A stretch of 64,000 nt of DNA from Craterostigma plantagineum (Eukaryota; Streptophyta; Magnoliopsida; Lamiales; Linderniaceae). The notes under the pieces were generated by a model, which had not been told where the DNA came from, searched no databases, and saw nothing but the letters and a program-made list of their open reading frames with translations. This document shows, in pieces, positions 38,486 through 49,411 of the stretch (the stretch's first letter is position 1; every line of letters begins with the position of its first letter). Both the position numbers and the translations under genes were made by a program. Location: the NCBI GenBank assembly GCA_027422505.1, contig JAPQWV010000407.1:248001-312000 (forward strand), given 5' to 3'.

Positions 38486-39855
38486 GTCGTCTGAGCTGCT
38501 GCTAAAAGAGATCGAAAAACTTTGAAGCATCAGTAGGAAACAATGCTATTGCCTTTGAGAAAAAGTAAGAATTGATAAAATCAAGCAAGCTTTACTTTCT
38601 TCAGACTAAAACGTGCCATGACTTCTTAAACGAATCGACATCGAAGAATCGACCAGACCTTATACAAGATCAATCAACAGAAACTGATACGGAAGCTCGA
38701 GTTCTGAAATGAAGATGTTTTCATGGATGAGGATTAACATCGAACAAATGGCGAGCATGAAATGACAAAAACGAAACTACTCCAGCTCTGTCTATCTGAA
38801 GAATATATTTATACAAAGACCCCAGAAAACAAAAAAGGAAAATAATTTACCTGCAAATTGAGTTTGTGGATAGCTTGTTTACGAGACAGAAGCAATTTAG
38901 TCTGGCGTATATAACGGAGTTGAAAGGTTGAAGATGACGACTCGACACTCGAATTATATGAATTAGTGGACCGACCCACACAGATCGTAGGCTACAGTCC
39001 GGCCCACGTGAATAATATACATACGCCGGATATTTTCCAAGACTATTTGTTTTACGAAATAAAATGAAAAATCTTCTCCACTATCTATATTCTATTCTAT
39101 TATATTAGGGTGGGGCTAGGATAAACCGGTCTGTTTCAATTAAAAAATCTGATTTTTTTCTACATCTATTAAAAAATAAAAAGATTTATTAATCCACTTA
39201 ACTTTCATACCCTCATAATAACTATCAAATTCTATTTATAGTATATTTTTATTAAAACCGTTTAATAATAATTAACTGTTTTTATTGCACACACATAGGG
39301 TGTGCCACAAATACTAGTATATTTTTATATTAAGGATGAGGGATGGCTAGTATATTTTACAATTGACCTCTCTATTTCTAATTTCATTAATTAAATAATT
39401 ATCACATTTAACCCCTCAGTTTTTAGTTATTATACTTATACCTCTAATCATTATTTTCCTTATATATATAAATTATGTTTCATCTAGTAAACATAAATTA
39501 TAACTTCAAAACTAAAATTAGAACAATTATATTTTAACACACGCATAGAGTGAGATAGTACTAGTGAGACTAGTGTAATGGATGACTTAAAACAAGATCT
39601 TTTTGCATAGCATTTCCACAAACACATCACAAAAGAGAACGACCACAAATAACAATTCCTACCATCATATAACACCATAATAATAAACCAATACGAAAAT
39701 CCATACAACATAACATATCATAATTCACCACAACCACCACCGTCGCACAAAGCCAAGCTAAGCAGCCTACGAACTTACAAAGAAGAGAAAAAAGAAAACG
39801 ACCCACAATCATATATTCCGAATAAAAAGAAAAGAAAAAAAAAAAACCCGACCAC
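38486..39855. other. Intergenic with Helitron-like ends
   Basis: bL33 5' UTR to about 38960, then AT-rich DNA with two Helitron-like 3' termini (39287-39318 and about 39537-39565). No gene is seen. Confidence 0.4.
39287..39318 (+). mobile_element. Possible Helitron 3' terminus
   Basis: GCACAC and GTGTGC form a 6-bp stem around a 7-nt loop, followed 8 nt later by CTAGT. A related motif (CACACGCATAGAGTG, then CTAGT at 39561) lies 240 bp downstream. The pattern fits Helitron 3' ends. The bodies and the 5' ends are not evident. Confidence 0.4.
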
Positions 39856-42183
39856 CTAATTCTGCGTCTGGCGACACAAACTCCTCCGACCCTCCTGCAA
39901 CACCTCGAACGCCAGCTTGTGCCTCTCCAAAGACGCGGACCCCACCTCCACGAAATTCTGCGCTTCCTCCCTCAAGCTCCACGTCATCAAAGCCCTCAAG
40001 TCCTGGGCCCCGCCCGCCGACTCGACGTCCCTAAGCACGCCGTACTTTGCGTTCTTACACCACCTATGCAACACGTACCGAGAAGGCAGTTCCCTCACGT
40101 TCGTTATCTGAAACACCTTCAGCGCATGCCTGCACAGAACCCCTTCGAACTCGAACATCTTACAGCTGCAAGAAACGTTCAGATTCGAAGTGTTGAAGGC
40201 CACCGTGTTCCTCTCGTCGCCCGTCCCGCACTTCTGAACTAGGTACCTGTTTATGGCTCCGTCGACGTTCACCTTCAGACCAACGTAGCTGTAGCATTCT
40301 AAGAGCTCCTTCTGAAAGACCTTAAACATTGCCATGGTGTACAGCCTTCTGCACTGTTCTTCGATGGGGTCTTTCGTGTGGACAGCTGCTTGGAGGTTGA
40401 AGGAGTTGAAGTCCTCCTTTCGTTCGTCTTCTCGGTGGTGCTCGAGGGCTTTTTCGTAGCGCACGACGAATTCGTTGGGCGGCGTTTGGGGGGTGAGTAT
40501 CGAGCCGAAGTACGGCTTCAAGCTTCCGTCGACTGGGATGCCTGCGAAGAACGTGCCCTTAATGTAAGATGGGGCCCAGCTTTTACGGTTTCTGTACATC
40601 TCCATCAGCCATGCGTTGTCTCTCAAGTTGTATTTGTTCACGATTAGGTTCCAAGAAGAGTCGAATTCGTTCGCCGACTGCGTCTGGAAAATGCAGCTTT
40701 CGTATTCGTATTTGAACTCTGCGTTCATGGCGAGCAGCGAGCCCAAATTCTCGTGCTCCTTGGCGAGGATCTGCCACGCGGAGAACCGATGGTGGGTCCC
40801 GGGGAAGATTTGTGCTATGGAATTCTGAATGGCTTGGTCTTGATCTGCTATTATGGAGACGGGGCGTTGACCAGAAGTTGACCTTAGCCATGCTTGGAAT
40901 ATCCATGCAAACGATTCTTCGGTTTCGTCGGCGACTAAAGCGCAGCCAAGGAGTACGGGCTGGCGATGGTGGTTGACTCCCACGAACGAGGCGAAGGGCA
41001 CAGAATAGCTGCTCCTCCTATACGAAGTGTCGAAAACGATAGCATCTCCAAACTGAGCGCAAGAAAATCTCGACCGCGAATCAGCCCAGAATAAGCTCAT
41101 GCCTTTGCCGTCGCGCATTTCTACGCCGTAGAAAAATCCCATGTCTTCGGCCTGGCGGGATTGGAAGTAGTGGAGGAGAACGTCGTACCAATCGCTCCTT
41201 ACGTTGCTTTCTCGAACCCTTCTTACAAGGCTGAGCCCGCCGTTCGTTTCGACTAAATCCAAGTTTTCTAGGACGCTGTCTGCATCCTCTCTATGCCCCT
41301 TCGAAGCAACGGTGACTTGTCTGCTAGGATCTGCCGAGACGCCGAGGTTGTGATTGTGCTCTTTTTGGAGACGATCGACCATCCATTTTCCAGATTCTAG
41401 CTTCTGTATTCTCATGTAAGCTCCACAGCCAACCCTCGAAGGATGCTGATGACCTTCTTTGGAGCAGACGAACCTCCGAGAAGTGATGGACCCGTCGTTT
41501 TTCGAGCGAAATAGCTGACCTATTCTGATGCGAAAGCCTGCAGAAGATGCATAAGCGTTGTAGAATTTATACGCTTCCTCAGCGCAAGTGAACTCCAGGC
41601 CTTTGTAAGGTTCGACTGCTGGCCCAGAAACAGCGTACGTATCTTCCATTTTGAACCTCTTTACGTCGATGGTATCGTTCGGAGCATCGTCTTCGCGCGA
41701 CCTAATTCCCGTCCTACTGGCCCCACCGCACGATGGCCTTGGAGTCGAAACGGTAGCTTTCCTCTGCACTTGAGTTTGGCAAACTTCGCCCGAAGATTTG
41801 AATTCGTGGTTGTGTTCTTGCTTGAAATTGGCTATGACCCATTTCCCAGAATCGCTTTTCTGCACTCTTATGAACGCCGGGCAGCCCGTTCTTGAGTTGG
41901 TCTGAAATCCCTCTTTCGAACAGACGAATCTCCGCGAAATAACAGAGCCATCGACCCTCGAACGGTAGAGCTGCCCTATCCTAATCTTAAACCCCATTTG
42001 GGTTGCATAGACATTGTAGAATTCCTGCGCTTCTTCGGCAGAATTGAATTCTAAACCTACCCTTGGTTCCACGTTAGATTCTCCAGCTTCGTCATGGTAT
42101 CTGTAGTCATTATTTTTCCCGATTACTAAAGACGATGGATTGGTCCTAACGGTCATGATGTTTACCAAATCTCCCCTATTCAT
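39856..42183 (-). CDS. FAR1-related sequence protein (FRS7/FRS12 type)
   Basis: A transcription factor family derived from a Mutator-like transposase and used in light and flowering control. The single coding exon gives 775 residues, with two FAR1 DNA-binding domains: about 43-130 (GLEFNSAEEAQEFYN to KQEHNHEF) and about 195-290 (GLEFTCAEEAYKFYN to KEHNHNLG). The transposase-like core follows at about 370-470 (AIVFDTSYRRSSYSVPFASF, SIIADQDQAIQNSIA), then a SWIM zinc finger near 670-695 (CSC, CRHAL). Two FAR1 domains fit the FRS7/FRS12 branch. It starts at ATG 42183; a 5' UTR intron is likely. In Arabidopsis FRS7 and FRS12 lie close to L34e-like genes of the kind found next door here, so the neighbourhood looks conserved (from memory). 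Confidence 0.92.
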   Translation of the reverse strand: MNRGDLVNIMTVRTNPSSLVIGKNNDYRYHDEAGESNVEPRVGLEFNSAEEAQEFYNVYATQMGFKIRIGQLYRSRVDGSVISRRFVCSKEGFQTNSRTGCPAFIRVQKSDSGKWVIANFKQEHNHEFKSSGEVCQTQVQRKATVSTPRPSCGGASRTGIRSREDDAPNDTIDVKRFKMEDTYAVSGPAVEPYKGLEFTCAEEAYKFYNAYASSAGFRIRIGQLFRSKNDGSITSRRFVCSKEGHQHPSRVGCGAYMRIQKLESGKWMVDRLQKEHNHNLGVSADPSRQVTVASKGHREDADSVLENLDLVETNGGLSLVRRVRESNVRSDWYDVLLHYFQSRQAEDMGFFYGVEMRDGKGMSLFWADSRSRFSCAQFGDAIVFDTSYRRSSYSVPFASFVGVNHHRQPVLLGCALVADETEESFAWIFQAWLRSTSGQRPVSIIADQDQAIQNSIAQIFPGTHHRFSAWQILAKEHENLGSLLAMNAEFKYEYESCIFQTQSANEFDSSWNLIVNKYNLRDNAWLMEMYRNRKSWAPSYIKGTFFAGIPVDGSLKPYFGSILTPQTPPNEFVVRYEKALEHHREDERKEDFNSFNLQAAVHTKDPIEEQCRRLYTMAMFKVFQKELLECYSYVGLKVNVDGAINRYLVQKCGTGDERNTVAFNTSNLNVSCSCKMFEFEGVLCRHALKVFQITNVRELPSRYVLHRWCKNAKYGVLRDVESAGGAQDLRALMTWSLREEAQNFVEVGSASLERHKLAFEVLQEGRRSLCRQTQN

Positions 42184-43164
42184 ATCAGTATCTGCAAAGG
42201 TCCACAGAAACGGAAAGTTTGAACTAAAGCCGAGCCTCAGTTAGTAACTCATCAATTAGCATAATAACTGCTATATAGGGGAAAGGTAACAAAATAACGC
42301 AGAAAACAACTTCATCAAATGCAAGAACAACCATTGAAATCTTAGCTAATCGTTGCCTACCCGAATCAAATATAACTCGGCCCTAAGGGGAATAATTCGT
42401 GTGAAAAAAAAACGCAGGTCACAAACTGATTTTATGGCAGCCTAATTGGAAATCTGCGGCCGTGTCGTGTCATTCATACGAAGGAGTGTCATTACAAGCC
42501 ATTCGGATAGGTAAGATGACACCTAACCCACCATGTATTTCTGAGATTACGTACACAAAACTAACAAAATCAAGACTTTTCAGCTCAAATAGAAAAAATA
42601 TTGCCGAACGAACGGATTCGTGGGCCAAGATAAAACAATTTTAACACATAAGATGAAGCACTCTGAGCATACAACAGATACGATTTAACTGGGGTTGGCA
42701 AAAATAACTTCAGCCAAAATTAGCAAATGTTTTACCTTTTGCATCTCGGCTGAAGCTGGAGACCGGAAAAAAACCCAAATTAGGGTTAAACTACAGTGCC
42801 GAACGAGAGCTCCTCCGCGTTGTAACGCCTAATCGGTCACTTTGGAAGACGAAGAATCCCACCTTAGGAGATAAATTACAGCATTGGTCGCATGAATCGA
42901 AGTGGGGATTGGGAATGAGGGATACTAATTATGAAAAAAGATTTTCTTTCTTTCTTTTTTTCTCCAATTGATAACTTTTTCAGTGGCATTTGAGCTGAGT
43001 TGGATCTTTGAAATATACCGAAGTGGATGGTAGGGTTGTTATCGTCTGCAACATAGGTGTATACACCTTACGGTGTGGCTCTCGCGTACAGTACAATTAT
43101 TAGTTAGGGGTGGACCATCTCGCTTGAGTTCTATTTTAATATTTCTTTCCATAAAGAACAAATC
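42184..43164. other. FRS 5' UTR, leader intron and intergenic DNA
   Basis: A likely leader exon near 42730-42860 and an intron to about 42190 belong to the FRS gene. No other gene is seen. Confidence 0.45.
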
Positions 43165-44590
43165 AATTTTAAATAGTTCTATGTCTATCAAAATTTAGCT
43201 AAATTTTCAGCCTAAAAATTAATGCCAAGAAACTTGAATCTTTGAATAAGTAAATATTGTCATCACTATCCTTTGATCAAGTTCAAGATACAGTCTTTAT
43301 CTTCACACAGGCACATAAAACACAAGAAAATGCAGATGATAGAATAGCATACAAAGAATGCCATCTTTCTTACAACTAAGCCCGCCCGACCACGACGATC
43401 TCATCCACCCGTAAGAGCCAAATTCCTCCTGATAACGAAATCAAGAAAGGATAGAAGCCATCAAGAGAATGCCATTTTATAACAAAAGCTATGTTTCTTC
43501 TTTGTCTAGCAAAAGCTTTCCAAAACATATAATCCTATGGTCATTAAACAAGGATAACTAAGGGTATGCAAATGCATTACAGATTGAAACAAACCAAACC
43601 CCAGGACTTCATATCGCCATGAAAAAACACAACCTTCGGGCAATCAACAATCGACATTGATTTGCCACTTCAATTAACACCAAGAAATGCCATCAAAGTA
43701 ACAATTTGTGAAACCACAATCAAACATTAAAGACGTATTTTAACCCTCGTTGAGTCGAACATCTTCTTTGATCAGCAATCGGAAAAGCAACTCAACAAAA
43801 TCACAGCCAATCAGCACAAAGATTGCATCTTTTTTCATCAACGAAAGTTCTCCCAAGGGCTTAAGAATCTCAGTCCAAACAAACAAATGTAATCTGAAAA
43901 CTAAGCAAATAGCCCAATAAAAAAGCAACCTTTCAATCGAAAAAAAACCTACAACCTAGGAAGAGAAAACTCACTTCTTGTGCCGTTTCCTCTGCTTGGG
44001 TCCCCATCCTTCTAATTTAGCCAAAGGGCAGCCACACTTCTCCCTAAAGATCAACACGGCCCGCCCATTAGCTGGCGCCATACGCCTCAGCTCGGCCCTC
44101 AAACACTCATAATCTGGGTTATCCTCAGTATCCCCTTTCCAAGGCAGCTCATTGACGTCCCTCACGGCCTTATTGTCCTCGCCCAATTTCAGCATCTCCT
44201 CGCTATGAAGCTGAAGATCAAACTCCATTGCGCTTTTCAGTGCCTTACACCCCATTTTCCCGCACTTTCTCGATCTGGGCCCGCGGCAGAGCCTAACTGT
44301 GAGGACGAATGAGGAAATTGCGAGAGTCGTGATCGCAATTGGGACGATGTGGGGTTTTGGGTCGGGGGCAAAGTGGGAAATTACGTGGCAGAGGTGGGAG
44401 AGAGAGGAGGTTAGAAGGAAGGCGGCGGAGAAGAGGACTAGTACGAGGATGAGGAGGTCCAAGGTGGTGGTGTGGTGGTGGTGGATTGAGGGGTAATTTG
44501 GGGAATTAGGGTGAATCTTGGGCATGGTGGTGGAGAAGTGAATGGTGGGGTGGTGGTGCATGTTAGTGCTTTTCGCCTTTTCAGTAGGAC
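43165..44590. repeat. 1,426-bp direct repeat, copy A
   Basis: Every line I compared matches 47026-48451 exactly at a fixed offset of 3,861. Limits: AATTTTAAATAG at the left and TTTTCAGTAGGAC at the right. The copies flank the LINE on both sides. Confidence 0.95.
43971..44561 (-). CDS. L34e-superfamily-like membrane protein, copy A
   Basis: A single-exon, 196-residue protein. Residues about 34-55 and 73-95 are hydrophobic, so two membrane segments are likely. The soluble C half (GKMGCKALKSAMEFDLQLHS, then YECLRAELRRMAPANGRAVL, then EKCGCPLAKLEGWGPK) matches the plant group annotated as 'ribosomal protein L34e superfamily', a misleading name for membrane-anchored proteins of unknown role. It is identical to copy B. 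Only 29 bp upstream of the ATG lie within the duplication, and beyond them is LINE sequence, so this copy has probably lost its promoter. It keeps the native 3' side. Confidence 0.83.
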   Translation of the reverse strand: MHHHPTIHFSTTMPKIHPNSPNYPSIHHHHTTTLDLLILVLVLFSAAFLLTSSLSHLCHVISHFAPDPKPHIVPIAITTLAISSFVLTVRLCRGPRSRKCGKMGCKALKSAMEFDLQLHSEEMLKLGEDNKAVRDVNELPWKGDTEDNPDYECLRAELRRMAPANGRAVLIFREKCGCPLAKLEGWGPKQRKRHKK

Positions 44591-46579
44591 TGTATTCACT
44601 CTAGCCAAGCTGCTTTTATCCAAGGTAGACAAATTCTCGATAATGTTGTCGTTGCTCACGAATGTCTACATTATCTTAATAGTCTTAGGAGTAAGGGAAA
44701 ATGCTTTATGGCGCTCAAATTGGATATGGCTAAGGCTTTTGACCGAGTGGAATGGAGTTTTCTTGAAAAAGTCCTTTCTAAAATGGGCTTTGATAAAAGA
44801 TTTATTGGATGGATTATGTCATGCATTTGCTCTACCTCATTTTCTTTCAATATCAATGGTACACCACGTGGCCTCTTAATACCTTCTCGAGGAATTAGAC
44901 AGGGGGATCCTTTGTCACCTTATCTATTCCTTATTGTTTCTGAGGCCTTTTCCAATCTTATTTCACAAGCGTCTGGGTACGGGAGTTATAAAGGTCTCAA
45001 GTTATGTAGAGGAGGCCCTCTTATCACTCACCTTTTATTTGCTGATGATTCGCTACTCTTCTGTGAAGCTACCATCCAACAGGCGCAGACTATCAAAGAT
45101 CTACTAGAGACTTATGGCTCTGCCTCGGGTCAACTAGTAAATCTTGAGAAGTCTTCGGTCTTCTTCAGTAAGAACACGGCTGCAGAAATTAGAGCGTGCA
45201 TTAGCCATGTTCTTCCGGGAATCAAAGCTCAGTCCAGATCGAGATATCTTGGCCTTCCCTTGGGGATTGGAAGATCCAAGGCAGAGACTTTTCATTATAT
45301 CCTTGAAGCGGTTCAGAGCAGATTGAAATCCTGGAAGAACATCTTCCTCAACAACGCGGGTAAAGAAGTTTTATTGAAAGCTGTTATTAATGCTCTTCCA
45401 GTTTTTGCTATGTCGTGCTTCAAGATTCCAATTGGTATTTGTAAAAAGATTGCGTCCGTCTCTTCAAACTTTTGGTGGGGTTCAAATGGGGTCGATTGCC
45501 CCAAAACCCACTGGAAAGCTTGGAGTAAGATGGCTCTGCCTAAATCTCAAGGAGGGATGGGATTCCATGAGCTTCAAAATTTCAACGACGCTCTTATTGG
45601 AAAACAATTGTGGAGGCTTATTACTCATCCTAACATTTTAATGTCTAAAGTGCTTAAGGCTAGATATTTTCCTTCGACTAGTCTCTTTCAGGCCTCGTGC
45701 CCCGCGTCGGCCTCTTGGCTTTGGATGTCTTGGTTTCAGGCCCTGCCTGTTCTCAAGATTGGGGCGAGGTATCGAATTGGTGACGGCAAAGGAGTCAAGG
45801 TTTGGAGGTCTCCATGGCTGGATAATGTCCGTGGATTCATCCCTTCGCCAATTGATCGAGGATCTTATTCAGTCACATGGGTCAGCGAGCTAATCAACGA
45901 GGATGGTATCAGCTGGAACACAACTCTCATCAGATCACTGGTCTCTAAAGAGGTGGCCGATATCATTGAAAAGGTTCCTCTCAAGAACCCTGGATCTAGA
46001 GACCTCTTAATTTGGAGTCTTGAAAAGAATGGGAATTTCAGTGTCAAATCCGCTTACAAGGCCATTCAAGCGACGCAAAGTTGTCAAGAAGGAATGATAG
46101 AGGGCAGCGATAGAGGAAGGACACAAAGAAGGATGTGGCTTGCAATCTGGAAACTCAAGGTCAAGAATAAGCTAAAGCACTTTCTTTGGAGAGCCATCCA
46201 CAATATCCTCCCCTCTAAGATTAACTTGAGGAAAAAAGGTATTGAAGTCGACCCAATCTGCTGCTGTTGTGGGGAATTTCCCGAGGATCTAGAGCACCTT
46301 TTTTTCAATTGTGAAAGAGCTAGAAGAGTTTGGAAACTGTCCCCCATTGATTGGAGCGGAATTCAGAGCAGCGAAATGACGTTCAGACATTGGTGGCAAG
46401 AAATTTGTGCAGGTCCTCAAGAAAAATGTTTTATAGACCGTATCCAACTGTCAGTATATATCTTATGGATGCTCTGGAAGACGAGGAATCTGTGGATCTT
46501 CGAAAAGGAATGGAAATCAGAGCTCGATATTGTTCGTCTGGCAATGGATGAATGGTACGAGTTCTTGGCTTTGTCTTAA
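44591..46579 (+). pseudogene. LINE reverse transcriptase and zinc-finger domain, 5' truncated
   Basis: The frame is open from the first base of the element (SQAAFIQGRQILDNVVVAHE) through to TAA at 46577-46579; the first ATG is at 44708. Reverse transcriptase motifs are seen: DMAKAFDRVEW, RQGDPLSPYLF, LLFADDSLLF (catalytic FADD), and SRYLGLPLG. The C-terminal zf-RVT zinc-binding domain follows (CCCCGEFPEDLEHLFFNC). The N-terminal endonuclease and the start of the RT are missing by truncation, not mutation; no internal stop was seen. It is therefore a young insertion. Not expected to be active. Confidence 0.9.
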
Positions 46580-47027
46580 AATGATGATGATGCTGATGTT
46601 GGGTGTGATGGCTGCTGTTTTTGGGTTTGAAGGCTGCAGTTCGGGTGGAATGTGTAGGGCCCCTATGGAGATCAGTTCATAATCCACCCATTCTTCTGCT
46701 TCGATTAGCCTGCTTGTGCATAAGTTGGTTGGTCATGCTTCTTGCTCACATTGGGGTGTTGCTAGGGAATTATATCCAGTGGTGACTTTTTGATGTGTGC
46801 TGGTGTGGTCTTCTAGTCTGACTACATTAGCTGTCTCCTCTTTTTTCCCAACGTTTCCTTTTGTCTTTGCTTTAGTTACTGTTTCGATGTTTATGCTCTT
46901 CATGCGAGCCCTCGTTCCTACTGGGAAATACTTGTCACCAGAGGAACCCATTTCGGCTGTTTAGCCTATGTAATTATCCTTTTGAATGAGATTGCAAGCT
47001 TTCGTTTGAAAAAAAAAAAAAAAAAAA
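44591..47027 (+). mobile_element. 5'-truncated LINE retrotransposon
   Basis: Begins abruptly inside the reverse transcriptase reading frame at 44591 and ends in a poly(A) tail (47009-47027). The 1,426-bp flanking repeats sit on both sides, as if an oversized target duplication. A 450-bp 3' UTR follows the ORF. No endonuclease or gag-like ORF1 is present, so it is a dead-on-arrival copy. Confidence 0.93.
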
Positions 47028-48451
47028 TTTTAAATAGTTCTATGTCTATCAAAATTTAGCTAAATTTTCAGCCTAAAAATTAATGCCAAGAAACTTGAAT
47101 CTTTGAATAAGTAAATATTGTCATCACTATCCTTTGATCAAGTTCAAGATACAGTCTTTATCTTCACACAGGCACATAAAACACAAGAAAATGCAGATGA
47201 TAGAATAGCATACAAAGAATGCCATCTTTCTTACAACTAAGCCCGCCCGACCACGACGATCTCATCCACCCGTAAGAGCCAAATTCCTCCTGATAACGAA
47301 ATCAAGAAAGGATAGAAGCCATCAAGAGAATGCCATTTTATAACAAAAGCTATGTTTCTTCTTTGTCTAGCAAAAGCTTTCCAAAACATATAATCCTATG
47401 GTCATTAAACAAGGATAACTAAGGGTATGCAAATGCATTACAGATTGAAACAAACCAAACCCCAGGACTTCATATCGCCATGAAAAAACACAACCTTCGG
47501 GCAATCAACAATCGACATTGATTTGCCACTTCAATTAACACCAAGAAATGCCATCAAAGTAACAATTTGTGAAACCACAATCAAACATTAAAGACGTATT
47601 TTAACCCTCGTTGAGTCGAACATCTTCTTTGATCAGCAATCGGAAAAGCAACTCAACAAAATCACAGCCAATCAGCACAAAGATTGCATCTTTTTTCATC
47701 AACGAAAGTTCTCCCAAGGGCTTAAGAATCTCAGTCCAAACAAACAAATGTAATCTGAAAACTAAGCAAATAGCCCAATAAAAAAGCAACCTTTCAATCG
47801 AAAAAAAACCTACAACCTAGGAAGAGAAAACTCACTTCTTGTGCCGTTTCCTCTGCTTGGGTCCCCATCCTTCTAATTTAGCCAAAGGGCAGCCACACTT
47901 CTCCCTAAAGATCAACACGGCCCGCCCATTAGCTGGCGCCATACGCCTCAGCTCGGCCCTCAAACACTCATAATCTGGGTTATCCTCAGTATCCCCTTTC
48001 CAAGGCAGCTCATTGACGTCCCTCACGGCCTTATTGTCCTCGCCCAATTTCAGCATCTCCTCGCTATGAAGCTGAAGATCAAACTCCATTGCGCTTTTCA
48101 GTGCCTTACACCCCATTTTCCCGCACTTTCTCGATCTGGGCCCGCGGCAGAGCCTAACTGTGAGGACGAATGAGGAAATTGCGAGAGTCGTGATCGCAAT
48201 TGGGACGATGTGGGGTTTTGGGTCGGGGGCAAAGTGGGAAATTACGTGGCAGAGGTGGGAGAGAGAGGAGGTTAGAAGGAAGGCGGCGGAGAAGAGGACT
48301 AGTACGAGGATGAGGAGGTCCAAGGTGGTGGTGTGGTGGTGGTGGATTGAGGGGTAATTTGGGGAATTAGGGTGAATCTTGGGCATGGTGGTGGAGAAGT
48401 GAATGGTGGGGTGGTGGTGCATGTTAGTGCTTTTCGCCTTTTCAGTAGGAC
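47026..48451. repeat. 1,426-bp direct repeat, copy B
   Basis: Second copy of 43165-44590. It begins within or right after the LINE poly(A) tail, so its left edge is uncertain by a few A residues. Confidence 0.95.
47832..48422 (-). CDS. L34e-superfamily-like membrane protein, copy B
   Basis: Identical in sequence to copy A (196 residues). This copy keeps the native upstream DNA beyond 48451 and so the likely promoter, while its downstream side ends at the LINE poly(A) tail 800 bp past the stop. It is the better candidate for the expressed gene. Confidence 0.85.
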   Translation of the reverse strand: MHHHPTIHFSTTMPKIHPNSPNYPSIHHHHTTTLDLLILVLVLFSAAFLLTSSLSHLCHVISHFAPDPKPHIVPIAITTLAISSFVLTVRLCRGPRSRKCGKMGCKALKSAMEFDLQLHSEEMLKLGEDNKAVRDVNELPWKGDTEDNPDYECLRAELRRMAPANGRAVLIFREKCGCPLAKLEGWGPKQRKRHKK

Positions 48452-49411
48452 ATAATGCAAAGGGTTGCGGCGTATGTTAGCACGATGGGGGAAAATGTGT
48501 TCGTATTTGGTACTTTTTCTCTGAAATCTCGTTTCATAAGACGCAATAGCTGCGGCGGGTGATGTAAAGAAGATCTCAAGACTTCAATTTTGTTTTTGGT
48601 TTTACTAAATTTGGACATATTTTAAGGAAATAATACATGTATAACGAGAACGACCTTCTCATCTCATTAAACTTTATACGATAAATACATCGATACAAAT
48701 CCCAACCCATTCGTACGATGGGCTTTTAAAGCTCGGGACCGGTAAAGTTTCATTTAGAGGTCAGAACCTTGTCAGAAAATTTTTAGGATTAAGGATGCAA
48801 TACATTTAATTATTTTTCAGTACCACCTCATGGACCTGCAGTAACACTTCGTGGATCTGAAGTACCAGTTCATGGTTCTGCAGTACCATTTCATCGTTCT
48901 GCAGTATCACTTAATTGTTTTGCATTACCATTTTATCGTTTTGCAGCTCCACTTCTATATTCTGAAATAACACAAAGCCATCGTCCGATACCAGTTCATA
49001 TACACCATATAACACCAGGTCCTTATCTCTAAACTTCATCCAAATCAGGTCCTGAATCCTGAAAAATTTACGACAGGGTACTGAAACCTAACTTATAATA
49101 TCTTTTGGGACTGAAATTACACCTTCGTATAATGATCTCATTAACACTCTCAAGTAACCTTATTTTTCTTTTTTAAGAAATCAAGTTGCGTACTAACAAT
49201 AAATGATAAGTTGCAGAAAAAAAAAAAGTAGAGAGAGAATGTGAAAGAAGAGATCGATAATCAACGAGTCACATCATACCATCCTTGAAGATGATTGGAA
49301 AGAATCGTCCTTTGAATTTAATGTCCTCTGTTCTGTGCAGCTCTTTCTTCACTAGCAGCAGCAATAGTTGAAACTTGAAAATCTTATCCGAACAATTGAG
49401 CGAAGAGAAAA
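48452..49411. other. Intergenic with 21-bp minisatellite
   Basis: Upstream region of copy B, then a 21-bp tandem repeat (48818-48964) and the 5' region of the dioxygenase gene. No gene is seen. Confidence 0.5.
48818..48964 (+). repeat. Seven-copy 21-bp tandem repeat
   Basis: Seven head-to-tail units, each 21 bp, of the form CAGTACCATTTCATGGTTCTG with 15-40% divergence. The period never slips. Because 21 is a multiple of three, the stretch is open in one frame (VPxHGSA-like), but I see no start or gene context. Confidence 0.8.

Noticed and set aside
43165..48451. Plain tandem duplication followed by LINE insertion exactly at the junction
   Set aside because: It would need an independent insertion at the exact base of the junction; one event explains both. 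Kept as an alternative only.
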